Source: Albidovulum sp. (GTDB lineage: Bacteria > Pseudomonadota > Alphaproteobacteria > Rhodobacterales > Rhodobacteraceae). From it: 64,000 nt of DNA. The stretch is taken from NCBI GenBank assembly GCA_028823855.1, contig JAPPFL010000051.1, forward strand, positions 1 to 64,000, in the 5' to 3' direction. Shown piece after piece: positions 56,387-64,000 of this stretch. Position 1 is the first letter of the stretch. Every line of letters starts with the position of its first letter. The notes beneath the pieces were generated by a model that saw only the letters and a program-made list of their open reading frames with translations, made no database searches and was not told the origin of the DNA. The position numbers and the translations under genes are program-made.

Positions 56387-57190
56387 ATGTTTCATCTCTT
56401 GGCCTCGCGAGCCAACCGCATCCACGTATGCGCGCACCGCGGCAATTCCGTCGACCGGCCCGAAAACACGATGGCTGCATTTCAGCGAGCCGTCGATCTA
56501 GGATGCGATTCACTCGAAATTGACGTCGTATTGAGCGCAGACAATGAAATCGTCCTCCTGCACGACCTCACAGTCGATCGAACAACGAACGGGCAAGGAT
56601 TTGCCGAGGATTTGAGTGCCTTCGAGATTACTGCTCTCGACGCCGGATCGAAGTTTCATCCGGGTTTTTCGGGAGAACGCGTGCCGCTTCTAAAACAAGT
56701 GCTGGAATTCGCCTGCGATCAGAAGCTTGGTCTTTTTTGCGAAATAAAGGATCGGGGCAATGAGGACCGGCTGATCGCCAGATTGGCGGAACTTCTTGAA
56801 TCGACCGGCGCAATGGACAGTTTCGTGGCGATATCGTTCGACCACCAGCAGCTGGACAAAGCGAAAAACGCGATTCCCGGACTGCGGACCGAAGGTATAA
56901 CGCATTCTCGGCATGTCGACCCTGCAGGATTTGTCGCAACTTCCGGTCTCGACGCGATTGCGGTGGAGATAGATCGTTTTCTTCCCGAGGACGGCGTGGC
57001 CTTCCATAGCGCCGGAGTCTCTGTCCGCTGCCATGTTCCGAGACAGGGCAGCCTTGAAAATTTTGAACGGTACGGCCGGAAACCGAGATCGATCGTAGGC
57101 GATTGGGTAGCGCGAGGCGTTCTCGACACTCTGTCGGGCGACGACGTTGGCTATTTGTCCGCATTAGCCGAGGAATATTCGCCCTATTAA
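56387..57190 (+). CDS. Glycerophosphodiester phosphodiesterase
   Basis: Hydrolyses glycerophosphodiesters to glycerol-3-phosphate and an alcohol. The 267-residue protein has the family motifs AHRGNS (16-21), PENTMAAFQRAVDLGCDSLEIDV and LHDLTVDRTTNGQG, with catalytic His17 and the downstream histidine, and GLFCEIKDR as the third metal site. There is no signal peptide, so the protein is cytoplasmic. AGGGA stands ten bases upstream of the ATG. It stands alone between the IS1 remnant and the 3' end of the gntR operon. Confidence 0.92.
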   Translation: MFHLLASRANRIHVCAHRGNSVDRPENTMAAFQRAVDLGCDSLEIDVVLSADNEIVLLHDLTVDRTTNGQGFAEDLSAFEITALDAGSKFHPGFSGERVPLLKQVLEFACDQKLGLFCEIKDRGNEDRLIARLAELLESTGAMDSFVAISFDHQQLDKAKNAIPGLRTEGITHSRHVDPAGFVATSGLDAIAVEIDRFLPEDGVAFHSAGVSVRCHVPRQGSLENFERYGRKPRSIVGDWVARGVLDTLSGDDVGYLSALAEEYSPY

Positions 57191-57554
57191 AACTTTTTGT
57201 CGCGATGCCGCAGAGGCGGACTCGTTTATTCCGGCGATCCCGGTTCCTCGGTCTTTTCCGAAAGGCAAATGCGTTCATCCCGGTTGCAACTGGCTTGAAC
57301 AGGTCATTCGAACGGCCGCCTGCATTCCAAATGCCACGACTGCCGTCGAACGGATCTTTGCAATCGGAATTCGCTCTTTTGCAAGGCGTTCGCCCGCAAA
57401 TCCAATCCGCAAAAGCCTACATCGCTGCAGCATCCGCAAATGCGGCCTTCGCCTAGTCGAGCCTTCGACCCGCAGCGCCGCGCGCGCAGTTCAACGCAAT
57501 CCGCCGGCAACAGTAATCGACTCTGTCCCCCGAAGATTCCGGATGGGCGTTACC
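57191..57554. other. 364-base gap between convergent genes
   Basis: No gene or clear terminator is visible between the phosphodiesterase and gntR. Short frames here lack domains and start signals. Confidence 0.5.
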
Positions 57555-58328
57555 TTATGCCGTTTCAGGTTCCGCCGCAGCCAGTTCCAGTCCGAAATCG
57601 GCCAAATTTAAATCCGCACCCTTCACCAAAACTACCAGCCTTTCCCGAAACACCAGCGCATGCTCGGTCATGGAATCGATCAAATTAGACCTGTTCCGCG
57701 AAGATATGCATTCGATTATGCGACGATGGTGACCGTGAATTCGTTCAGACGGCACATAAAATTCGCCCTTTTCCCGGTTTTCTCTAAGATAAATATAGAA
57801 AGAGGTCCGACGAGCAAGATTGTGCAAGTGCCACGCATGCCGAAAAATGAAACGGTTATCGCACGCTTCGGCTATTCTGCAATGAAACCTGGCGTTCCAT
57901 TCCGTAACTTCCAGCAGATCGAGCGCATCTACAGCGTTTTCAAATGATCGCTGAATCTCCCGCAGCTCGCTTAAGAGGCCGGGCTCTTCCATTATGCAGA
58001 CAGATGCGACCATCCGTTCGCTAAGAACGTATGCGTCGAGAAGCTCCAGAACGCTTTCGAGATCCATCGAGCTTACGTAAACGCCGCGGTTCTTTGATGA
58101 TTCAACTAGCCCTTCCGCCATCAATCGGTTTATGGCTTCGCGAAGCGGAGTGCGGCTAAGCTCGTAATTGGCGAGAAGCATTTTTTCATCTAGCCGTTCG
58201 CCGGGCGATAGCGTCAGATCGAGAATGCGGTCGCGAAGAAACCGCGTCGCTGAATCGGCAAGCGACAATTCGCTTTCGGAATTGCCTTCGTGGAGTCGAT
58301 TATCGAATGATCCGGTCAAAGCGCGCAT
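57555..58328 (-). CDS. GntR family transcriptional regulator (FCD type)
   Basis: A 257-residue regulator with an N-terminal winged helix (ATRFLRDRILDLTLSPGERL, then LSRTPLREAINRLMAEGLVE as recognition helix) and a C-terminal FCD ligand domain with metal-binding candidates in WNARFHCRIAEAC and RIHGHHRRIIE. It is the last gene of the hydantoinase operon, nine bases after hyuB, and probably controls that operon in response to a substrate or product. The ligand is unknown. Confidence 0.92.
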   Translation of the reverse strand: MRALTGSFDNRLHEGNSESELSLADSATRFLRDRILDLTLSPGERLDEKMLLANYELSRTPLREAINRLMAEGLVESSKNRGVYVSSMDLESVLELLDAYVLSERMVASVCIMEEPGLLSELREIQRSFENAVDALDLLEVTEWNARFHCRIAEACDNRFIFRHAWHLHNLARRTSFYIYLRENREKGEFYVPSERIHGHHRRIIECISSRNRSNLIDSMTEHALVFRERLVVLVKGADLNLADFGLELAAAEPETA

Positions 58329-58337
58329 GAGGCGGAG

Positions 58338-60020
58338 TCATTCTTTCCATTGCTTGTAGTGCGACCTCAGAAAGCCCGCCGAGAATTTTCCGCTGCTTCG
58401 GTCGTGCGCCAGCGCTTCCGGAGGTCTTTTCGCCGGATCGCCGTATCCTCCCGCGCCCGCCGTTACGACGCTTATATAGGAATCCGGCTTGACTTTTAGC
58501 GCCGACGGCTTGTTATCCAGGCGCCGTTCGATGCCGGAATCGGAAATGACAGTAATCCTGCCGGTCCCTCCGGGCTCGCCGCCGAAAATGCCCCAAGGCT
58601 TATTTACGAAGCGCTCGCCCTGACCTGAGAATGTCATTTCGTGTCCAATCGGCCTGTAATCGCGGCGAAGTCCCAAACCGCCTCTAAATCGACCCGCGCC
58701 TCCTGAATCTTCAACGAGTTCGTAGCGCTCGATCATGAGAGGATACTCGGTCTCCATCGCTTCTATGGGCAAGTTCGACGTATTGGTCATGTGCACTTGG
58801 ACTCCGTCGGTTCCGTCCTTGTAGGCTCGACCGCCGGCTCCTCCGCCGAGAGTTTCTAGATAAACGTAGTATTTATCGTCGGCACTTCGTCCGTAGAACG
58901 CAGCCGACGTATTTGCTCCATTACCCGCAGCAATGATCCTTTCCGGACAGGCGGGCGCCAGCGCCCCAAGAATAACGTCGACGATCCGCTGGCCCGTCTG
59001 TGCTCTGGCGGCCGATGCCGCCGGGAAGCTTGCATTTACGATCGAGCCCGCGGGAGCCTTGATTGTCATCGGATCGAGCATTCCGTGATTTTGCGGGCAA
59101 TCGGGGTCAAGCAAAATCTTCACGCAATATAGGCAGCAGGCCTGCAGACCGGCCATGGTTACATTGATGTTGCCCTCGACCTGCCGATCCGTTCCCGCGA
59201 AATCGAATTCGATTTCGTCGCCTCGAACCGAAATCTTGACTTTGATACGAATGTTTTGCCGGGAAACTCCGTCATCGTCCACTATGTCTTCGAATTCGTA
59301 CTCGCCGTCGGGCAATTCTTCTATTCCGGCGCGAGTTCGCTTAGCGACCGCCGCGACGATAGCGTCGCAGCCAGCGGCGATTCGCGGTCCGGTCCATTTC
59401 TCGATAAGCGCCCGGCATCGGTCGAGACCAAGCAGATTTGCGGCAATCTGGGCGTTGTAGTCGCCCACGCGCTCTTCCGGCACTCGGACATTCAGCAATA
59501 TAAGGTCCATGACATCTTGAAGGACCTTGTTGTTTTCGAGGAGTCGGATGGGAGGTATACGGAGGCCTTCCTGGTAGATTTCCGTCATACCGCCCGCCAT
59601 CGATCCAGGCGCGGAGCCTCCGATATCCGCGTGATGGGCGATATTGCATGCGAACAGTGCCAGCTTGCCATCGCAGAATACCGGGGCCGCGATCGCGACA
59701 TCGGGCAAATGCGACCCGCGTCCAACGAACGGATCGTTAGACAGATACATGTCGCCCGGCCTCATGCCGTCGCTTCCGTATTTGTCCAAAACGACTTCGA
59801 CCAGGCCAAGCATCGAGGCAAGATGCAGCGGCATGCTTTCGCCCTGAACGACAACCCGCCCCCGGGAATCGAACAGGGCCGTAGAATGATCTTTGCGCTC
59901 CTTGATATTGGTGGAATAAGAGCTCTTCATAAGCGCGATGTACATTTCATCGGCTATGCTCGCCATGGCATTGCGCAGCAGCTCGGCATCGATCGCGGAA
60001 ATCGCCATGCGGCTATCCAT
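58338..60020 (-). CDS. hyuB: Hydantoinase B/oxoprolinase family protein
   Basis: The 560-residue B subunit of an ATP-dependent hydantoinase/oxoprolinase-type enzyme. Near the start are SSYSTNIKERKDHSTALFD and the metal-site region DMYLSNDPFVGRGSHLPDV followed by HHADIGG; later GGGAGGRAYKDGTDGVQVHM and SGGAGRFRGGLGLRRDY are family signatures. The A subunit precedes it with an eight-base overlap if the ATG at 60020 is used; an ATG at 60008 with GGA upstream is an alternative. The substrate could be a hydantoin, 5-oxoproline or another cyclic amide. Confidence 0.93.
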   Translation of the reverse strand: MDSRMAISAIDAELLRNAMASIADEMYIALMKSSYSTNIKERKDHSTALFDSRGRVVVQGESMPLHLASMLGLVEVVLDKYGSDGMRPGDMYLSNDPFVGRGSHLPDVAIAAPVFCDGKLALFACNIAHHADIGGSAPGSMAGGMTEIYQEGLRIPPIRLLENNKVLQDVMDLILLNVRVPEERVGDYNAQIAANLLGLDRCRALIEKWTGPRIAAGCDAIVAAVAKRTRAGIEELPDGEYEFEDIVDDDGVSRQNIRIKVKISVRGDEIEFDFAGTDRQVEGNINVTMAGLQACCLYCVKILLDPDCPQNHGMLDPMTIKAPAGSIVNASFPAASAARAQTGQRIVDVILGALAPACPERIIAAGNGANTSAAFYGRSADDKYYVYLETLGGGAGGRAYKDGTDGVQVHMTNTSNLPIEAMETEYPLMIERYELVEDSGGAGRFRGGLGLRRDYRPIGHEMTFSGQGERFVNKPWGIFGGEPGGTGRITVISDSGIERRLDNKPSALKVKPDSYISVVTAGAGGYGDPAKRPPEALAHDRSSGKFSAGFLRSHYKQWKE

Positions 60021-62052
60021 CGATTTTCATGACCAGGTTCCCGTAGCTGTCGACGCGGCACTGGCAGCCGGGGAATATCGGAATTGTGGCATCCATCTGC
60101 TCGATGATTGCCGGCCCCTTAATCCGCTGTCCGGCGACGAGGCGCGAACGCTCGAAAATCGGCGTCGCAATAAACCCTCCCTCGTCGAACATGGTTTGCC
60201 TCTCGCCTACGGCCGCCGATTCGCGGCCGCCGGCGGCTTCCGGCAAAGGCGGCCGCTCGCGCAACGCAACGGCTTTGGCGGATACGTTGACCAGCTGGAT
60301 CGGCTCGGTTTCCGAAGCAAACCCGTAACTGTCTGCGTGCGCGGCGTGAAATGAAACGATTAGTTCTTCGAACAATTCGGCATTTTCGAGAGAAGGATCA
60401 ACAGGCAGCGGTATTTCGAAATTTTGCCCAAAGTACCTTGCCGCAATCGTCCAGTTCGCGCGCCTGCGCGCCTCCGGCACGTCTTCCCGAATGAACCAGT
60501 CGTCCATCCTCGCGCCCAGATCGGAAAACGCCCTTCGGACTTTTTTCATGCCGTCCGAATTCAGGCCGGTCAAAACCGTCGTTACGAAATCGGCTGCGAG
60601 GAACGAGTTTAAGACACCTTCGGCGCAAAGGATTCCGGGCGAGGTCGGCACGACGACTTCTCGGATTCCGAGGTCGCGGGCAACGTCCGTGGCGTGCAGT
60701 CCGCCCGCTCCGCCGTATACGAACAAGGAAAACTCTCGGGGGTCGTGGCCCCGTTCGATCGATATCGACCGTATTGCCTTGACCATTGCCGCGCAGGCCA
60801 CTCGAATTATTCCGAGCGCCGCCTCTTCGACCGCGACGCCGAGATCGTCGGCCAGCCGCGCCACGGCGGCGTCGGCCAATGACGGTTTTACAGGCATGCG
60901 GCCGCCGAGCAGGGCTTCGCGATTCAAGCGGCCAAGAAGAACATTCGCGTCGGTAACCGTGGCTTCGCCGCCGCCAAGATCGTAGCAGGCTGGACCCGGC
61001 AGCGCACCCGCGCTGCGCGGCCCGACCTTGAGCAGGCCGTCCTTGCCCACCCATGCAATGGACCCGCCGCCCGCGCCGACGGCATTGACATCCAAGCTCG
61101 GAAACTTGATCGGAAAGCCTGCGAGATCCCGGTCGTTGATTTCAACGGCGCGTCCGCCGATCAGGATGGATACATCGGCGCTAGTCCCTCCGACATCGAG
61201 CGTAATGATGTTGTCGAAGCCCGCAGCCGCCGCGCGACGGTTCGCCCCTTGAACGCCGGCCGCCGGGCCGGAAAGCGAGGCCCTGACCGGAAACTCTCGC
61301 GCCATGCGAACCGACATCAGGTGCCCCGAGCTCTGTCCGATTTTTATTTCGCTATCGACACCGATTCGCGCGACTTTCGCGCACAGCCTGTCGAGATAGC
61401 TACCGACCACGGTCAAAAGAGCCCCGTTCAGCACGGTGGTCGAGAACCGCTCGAATTCGCGAAATTCGGGATAAACGGACGACGAGGCTATGACCTTGAC
61501 GCCGGACGGCAAATTTTGCTGTAGCAGCTCTTTCGCTTTTTTCTCGTCTTCCGGAAACGCGTAGGAATGAAGGAAGCAGACAGCCACGCAGTCGACGTTT
61601 TCCGCAGCTAGCTCTTTGGCCACTCGAACGACCGCGGATTCGTCCAGTGGCACGTGGGCAGTGCCGTCGGCCAACCGGCGCTGCGGCACTTCCTTGCGGA
61701 GTCGCCGCTCCGTCAACGGTGCCGGATGATCGCTGTGCATGTCGTAGACGGTCGGTCTAGTTTGCCGCCCGATTTCCAGCAAGTCCTTGAATCCGAGCGA
61801 GGTTACTAGAGCGACTTTTCCGCATCTGCGTTGGATCAGCGCATTGGTGCCGACAGTGGTTCCATGCGCTAGAAGCCTGACTCCCGATGGATCGAGTTCA
61901 GAGTTCGAAAAAATCTCGACGAGGCCGGCGATGATAGCGCGCTCGGGCGCATCGGGCGTCGATGCGACCTTGTGCAACAGCAAATTGCTGCCATCGCCTG
62001 GATTCACGGCAAAGTCAGTGAAGGTTCCGCCGACATCCACCCCGACATACAT
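60013..62052 (-). CDS. hyuA: Hydantoinase A/oxoprolinase family protein
   Basis: The ATP-binding A subunit, 679 residues. It starts MYVGVDVGGTFTDFAV, the acetate/sugar-kinase-like phosphate loop, continues with LLAHGTTVGTNALIQR and SGPAAGVQGANRRAA, and a second phosphate loop ITLDVGGTSADVSIL. GAGGGSIAWV and FVYGGAGGLHATDVARDLGI complete the family profile. The ATG at 62052 follows the flavoprotein stop by one base; a longer frame would overlap that gene. With HyuB it should open a cyclic amide at the expense of ATP. Confidence 0.93.
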   Translation of the reverse strand: MYVGVDVGGTFTDFAVNPGDGSNLLLHKVASTPDAPERAIIAGLVEIFSNSELDPSGVRLLAHGTTVGTNALIQRRCGKVALVTSLGFKDLLEIGRQTRPTVYDMHSDHPAPLTERRLRKEVPQRRLADGTAHVPLDESAVVRVAKELAAENVDCVAVCFLHSYAFPEDEKKAKELLQQNLPSGVKVIASSSVYPEFREFERFSTTVLNGALLTVVGSYLDRLCAKVARIGVDSEIKIGQSSGHLMSVRMAREFPVRASLSGPAAGVQGANRRAAAAGFDNIITLDVGGTSADVSILIGGRAVEINDRDLAGFPIKFPSLDVNAVGAGGGSIAWVGKDGLLKVGPRSAGALPGPACYDLGGGEATVTDANVLLGRLNREALLGGRMPVKPSLADAAVARLADDLGVAVEEAALGIIRVACAAMVKAIRSISIERGHDPREFSLFVYGGAGGLHATDVARDLGIREVVVPTSPGILCAEGVLNSFLAADFVTTVLTGLNSDGMKKVRRAFSDLGARMDDWFIREDVPEARRRANWTIAARYFGQNFEIPLPVDPSLENAELFEELIVSFHAAHADSYGFASETEPIQLVNVSAKAVALRERPPLPEAAGGRESAAVGERQTMFDEGGFIATPIFERSRLVAGQRIKGPAIIEQMDATIPIFPGCQCRVDSYGNLVMKIDG

Positions 62053-62053
62053 G

Positions 62054-63337
62054 TCAGGCAACTTTCCAGGCAGCGGGCCCGGATTCGGCAAGCTTCAATT
62101 TCTTAATCCGGTCGGCAACGGCTCGAGCATCTTCCTCGACACCGTAAAGTATTCCCGATTTTCGTTTCGTCATCCAATTCAGGCCGCAAAAGAACAAGCC
62201 CGGAACGGAGCTGGCTCCCGACTCCGTCCGCGGATAGCCGGAGGCATCCACGACCGGAAAATCAATCCATGAAAAATCAAAATTGAAGCCTGTCGCCCAA
62301 ATCACGGTTCCGATACCGGAATCGGAGAGCGACAGCGTCTCGGGGCTCTTGGCGGTCAATCCGGCAGGCCAATACTCGTCGGCGATTTCTCTTGGCGAAT
62401 GACGCGGCGCGATTTGGCCGGTACTTTCAATGTGGCGGTCCACGGACGCATTGACTCCCGCTGCGAATTCGTCGGCGTAGTCTATGCATTCGCGCAGGTT
62501 GTCTTTGAAGCGAAGTAAATCGCCCGACGCCGACCGGAGTCGACCTAGCAAAACCGCGCCCCGTTTTCGGAATCGATTAAGGCTGACGGTGGCGCCACCG
62601 TCTCTTCCCGAAACGTGAGGGTCGCTCTTGAACCGGTGATCGGGGGTCTCCAGCATGTCGGGAGTTCGGTCCAGCGTGCCCATTTCCGCCTGCCATTCGA
62701 TGCAGTCCCTTCCGCGGTACCTCCTCGGCAAGCGCCCGGTTTTGCCAACGGACAGGAAAACCCTTCGCCCCTCCCGCAAAAAATCCTCTGCGATTTGGCA
62801 ACCTGTCTGGCCGGAGCCGACGACAAGAACTGCCGCGCCTATCGCCTGGGTTGGATTTTTGTAGCCTTCGGCATGAATCTGGAGGCACGTATCCGCGATA
62901 TCCCTAGCGACCGCCGGTACCGACGGTTTCTGGTATGTCGCCGTCGCAACGACGACGATATCGGCCGACATAGGACCGGCCGACGTCTCCAGTGCAAACC
63001 TTCTCGCACCCGCGTCGTCGCGCCTTATCCGGTGAACCTCGACCCCGGTCCGAACGGGCGCACCGAAACCATTGGCCCAGGTCTCCAAGTAATCCGTGAA
63101 TTCGTCGCGCGGCATAAAGCCGTCGGGAGCATCGCCGGAATAATGGGCTCCAGGAAGCTTTATGGACCAGTTCGGAGTTACGAGGCAAAAGGAATCCCAG
63201 CGGCGCGACTTCCATGAATCGCCGATTAATCCTCGTTCGAGAACCACGTGGTTAATTCGGGATTTGGCCAAGAAATAACTGACCGAAAGACCGCCCTGCC
63301 CCGCTCCGACGATGACGATTTCCTGGGATTCGCGCAT
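62054..63337 (-). CDS. FAD-dependent NAD(P)-binding oxidoreductase (monooxygenase-like)
   Basis: A 427-residue flavoprotein. The FAD-binding Rossmann motif VIVGAGQGGLSVSYFLA is at residues 8-24, the WDSFCLVTPNWSIKLPG stretch follows, and a second Rossmann motif VLVVGSGQTGCQIAEDF binds NADPH. ATGFNFDFSWIDFPV is the late family signature. This is the CzcO/YUCCA-like group of putative flavin monooxygenases. The ATG at 63337 gives the family-typical N-terminus; the frame is open further but overlaps the DinB gene. It is cotranscribed with hyuA, so it may oxidise the pathway substrate. Confidence 0.9.
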   Translation of the reverse strand: MRESQEIVIVGAGQGGLSVSYFLAKSRINHVVLERGLIGDSWKSRRWDSFCLVTPNWSIKLPGAHYSGDAPDGFMPRDEFTDYLETWANGFGAPVRTGVEVHRIRRDDAGARRFALETSAGPMSADIVVVATATYQKPSVPAVARDIADTCLQIHAEGYKNPTQAIGAAVLVVGSGQTGCQIAEDFLREGRRVFLSVGKTGRLPRRYRGRDCIEWQAEMGTLDRTPDMLETPDHRFKSDPHVSGRDGGATVSLNRFRKRGAVLLGRLRSASGDLLRFKDNLRECIDYADEFAAGVNASVDRHIESTGQIAPRHSPREIADEYWPAGLTAKSPETLSLSDSGIGTVIWATGFNFDFSWIDFPVVDASGYPRTESGASSVPGLFFCGLNWMTKRKSGILYGVEEDARAVADRIKKLKLAESGPAAWKVA

Positions 63338-63354
63338 CCGGTGCCGTATCCGCG

Positions 63355-63870
63355 CTAGGTCCACTCGTCGGTGTCGCCCCTGCCGTACTTGACGATGTCG
63401 ACGGGAGGCGGGTTCTCGCCCGCATGGCTTATCATGTGGTGCACCTGGCCTCGATGATGGATCTGGTGCTGGAACAGATTGGAAAGGCACAATCGCAAGG
63501 GAAGCGAAAAATACTCGTCGCTATCCATCCCCACGGCCTTGAATGAAAGGGTGCCCTCCAGTTCGGCGGGATCCATATCCTCGCAAAACCCTACGTACCA
63601 TTTGTCGTTTTCGCGATGCGCCGACACGAGTTCGTTGAAATCGTCGTAAAGCACTTCGTCCAGGCGCGTATAAGTCGTCGGCTTCTTTTCAAGCCTTTCT
63701 CGGTAAATAAGATCGGCGAGAAGAATATGATTCATTGTATTGTGGATGGACCCGAAAAAAGCCTTGCGGTTCTTTTTTCTCGACGAATCGTCAATGCGCG
63801 ACAGCGCATTGTAGATTCGATTGTTCGCCCAGGCGTTGTAGCGCGCGGCGGTCGGCAAATCGAGCAGCAT
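63355..63870 (-). CDS. DinB family protein
   Basis: A 171-residue four-helix protein of the DinB/YfiT superfamily. The predicted metal ligands are His in IHNTMNHILLADLIY and the pair in FQHQIHHRGQVHHM. Several superfamily members are thiol-dependent transferases or isomerases, and others are stress proteins. Its position between an unidentified gene and the flavoprotein suggests it serves the same catabolic operon. AGAGGA lies six bases before the ATG. Confidence 0.9.
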   Translation of the reverse strand: MLLDLPTAARYNAWANNRIYNALSRIDDSSRKKNRKAFFGSIHNTMNHILLADLIYRERLEKKPTTYTRLDEVLYDDFNELVSAHRENDKWYVGFCEDMDPAELEGTLSFKAVGMDSDEYFSLPLRLCLSNLFQHQIHHRGQVHHMISHAGENPPPVDIVKYGRGDTDEWT

Positions 63871-63882
63871 TGGATCCTCTTC

Positions 63883-64000
63883 TCATTCTCTATTCGGTTC
63901 GGGGAATCCCTGCGCTCGGACTTCGAACTCCTGAGGCGCCGGCTTTCCGCCCTTGCTGTACATTTCCGCGAACATTTCCGTAATTCTCGGCAGGTCGGCA
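63883..64000 (-). CDS. C-terminal end of an unidentified protein (cut by the window)
   Basis: The minus strand is open from the window edge to a TGA at 63885-63883. The last residues are ADLPRITEMFAEMYSKGGKP followed by APQEFEVRAQGFPEPNRE. I do not recognise the family from 38 residues. The stop lies 12 bases before the DinB start, so this gene is probably the upstream member of the same operon. Confidence 0.6.
   Translation of the reverse strand, partial: ADLPRITEMFAEMYSKGGKPAPQEFEVRAQGFPEPNRE

Overview
The window comes from the chromosome of an alphaproteobacterium. The evidence is a GcrA cell-cycle regulator, the rpoH-rluD neighbourhood with a divergent DUF6476 gene, DUF1178 and DUF1467 proteins, long PstA/PstC proteins with extra N-terminal domains, EI-Ntr (ptsP) next to lysC, and a ctaC-ctaB-coxF-ctaG-ctaE cytochrome oxidase cluster. 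I cannot place it below class. About 55 protein genes can be supported. No rRNA, tRNA or CRISPR array is visible.

Layout. 1-942 holds no convincing gene. 943-5175: pepF, rpoH, rluD and a divergent DUF6476 gene. 5537-13678: dnaG and rpoD, separated by a phosphate transport operon pstS-pstC-pstA that has a PHO box but no pstB beside it. 13823-18253: nrdR-ribD-ribE-ribBA-ribH-nusB, tightly packed. 18371-24244: MFS transporter, metG, a PIF1 helicase with a WYL-like tail, and a rhomboid protease. 24310-26414: argD-argF. 26909-32353: gcrA, a NUDIX hydrolase, DUF1178, lysC and ptsP.

32354-37120 is the accessory part. A cobalamin riboswitch precedes cbtB, cbtA and an unrecognised exported protein on the minus strand. 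This block sits between two decayed copies of related IS1634-family transposase genes that point away from it. Next to the right-hand copy lies the broken N-terminus of an AAA-type ATPase.

37338-50596: a GNAT enzyme, flavin reductase, mtnP, apt, an FAD-linked dehydrogenase, then a minus-strand run ctaC-ctaB-coxF-ctaG-ctaE-SURF1-thrC-M16 peptidase-GNAT (ctaD is not present), and divergent tldD. 50715-55301: topA, methylmalonyl-CoA epimerase, DUF1467, an EI24/CysZ-like membrane protein and a nitroreductase. 55302-56386 contains a decayed IS1-like transposase. 56387-64000: a glycerophosphodiesterase, then a minus-strand operon (partial gene, DinB-like, FAD oxidoreductase, hydantoinase/oxoprolinase A and B, GntR regulator) that looks like a catabolic unit for an unknown amide or cyclic imide.

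No clearly new system is demonstrated. The best leads are the riboswitch-controlled cbt operon with its extra gene between inverted IS remnants, the hydantoinase operon with its DinB and flavoprotein partners, and several small regulatory architectures: overlapping divergent start codons at rluD, a NrdR-box-like palindrome plus a hairpin at the ribosome site of nrdR, and a hairpin before cbtB.
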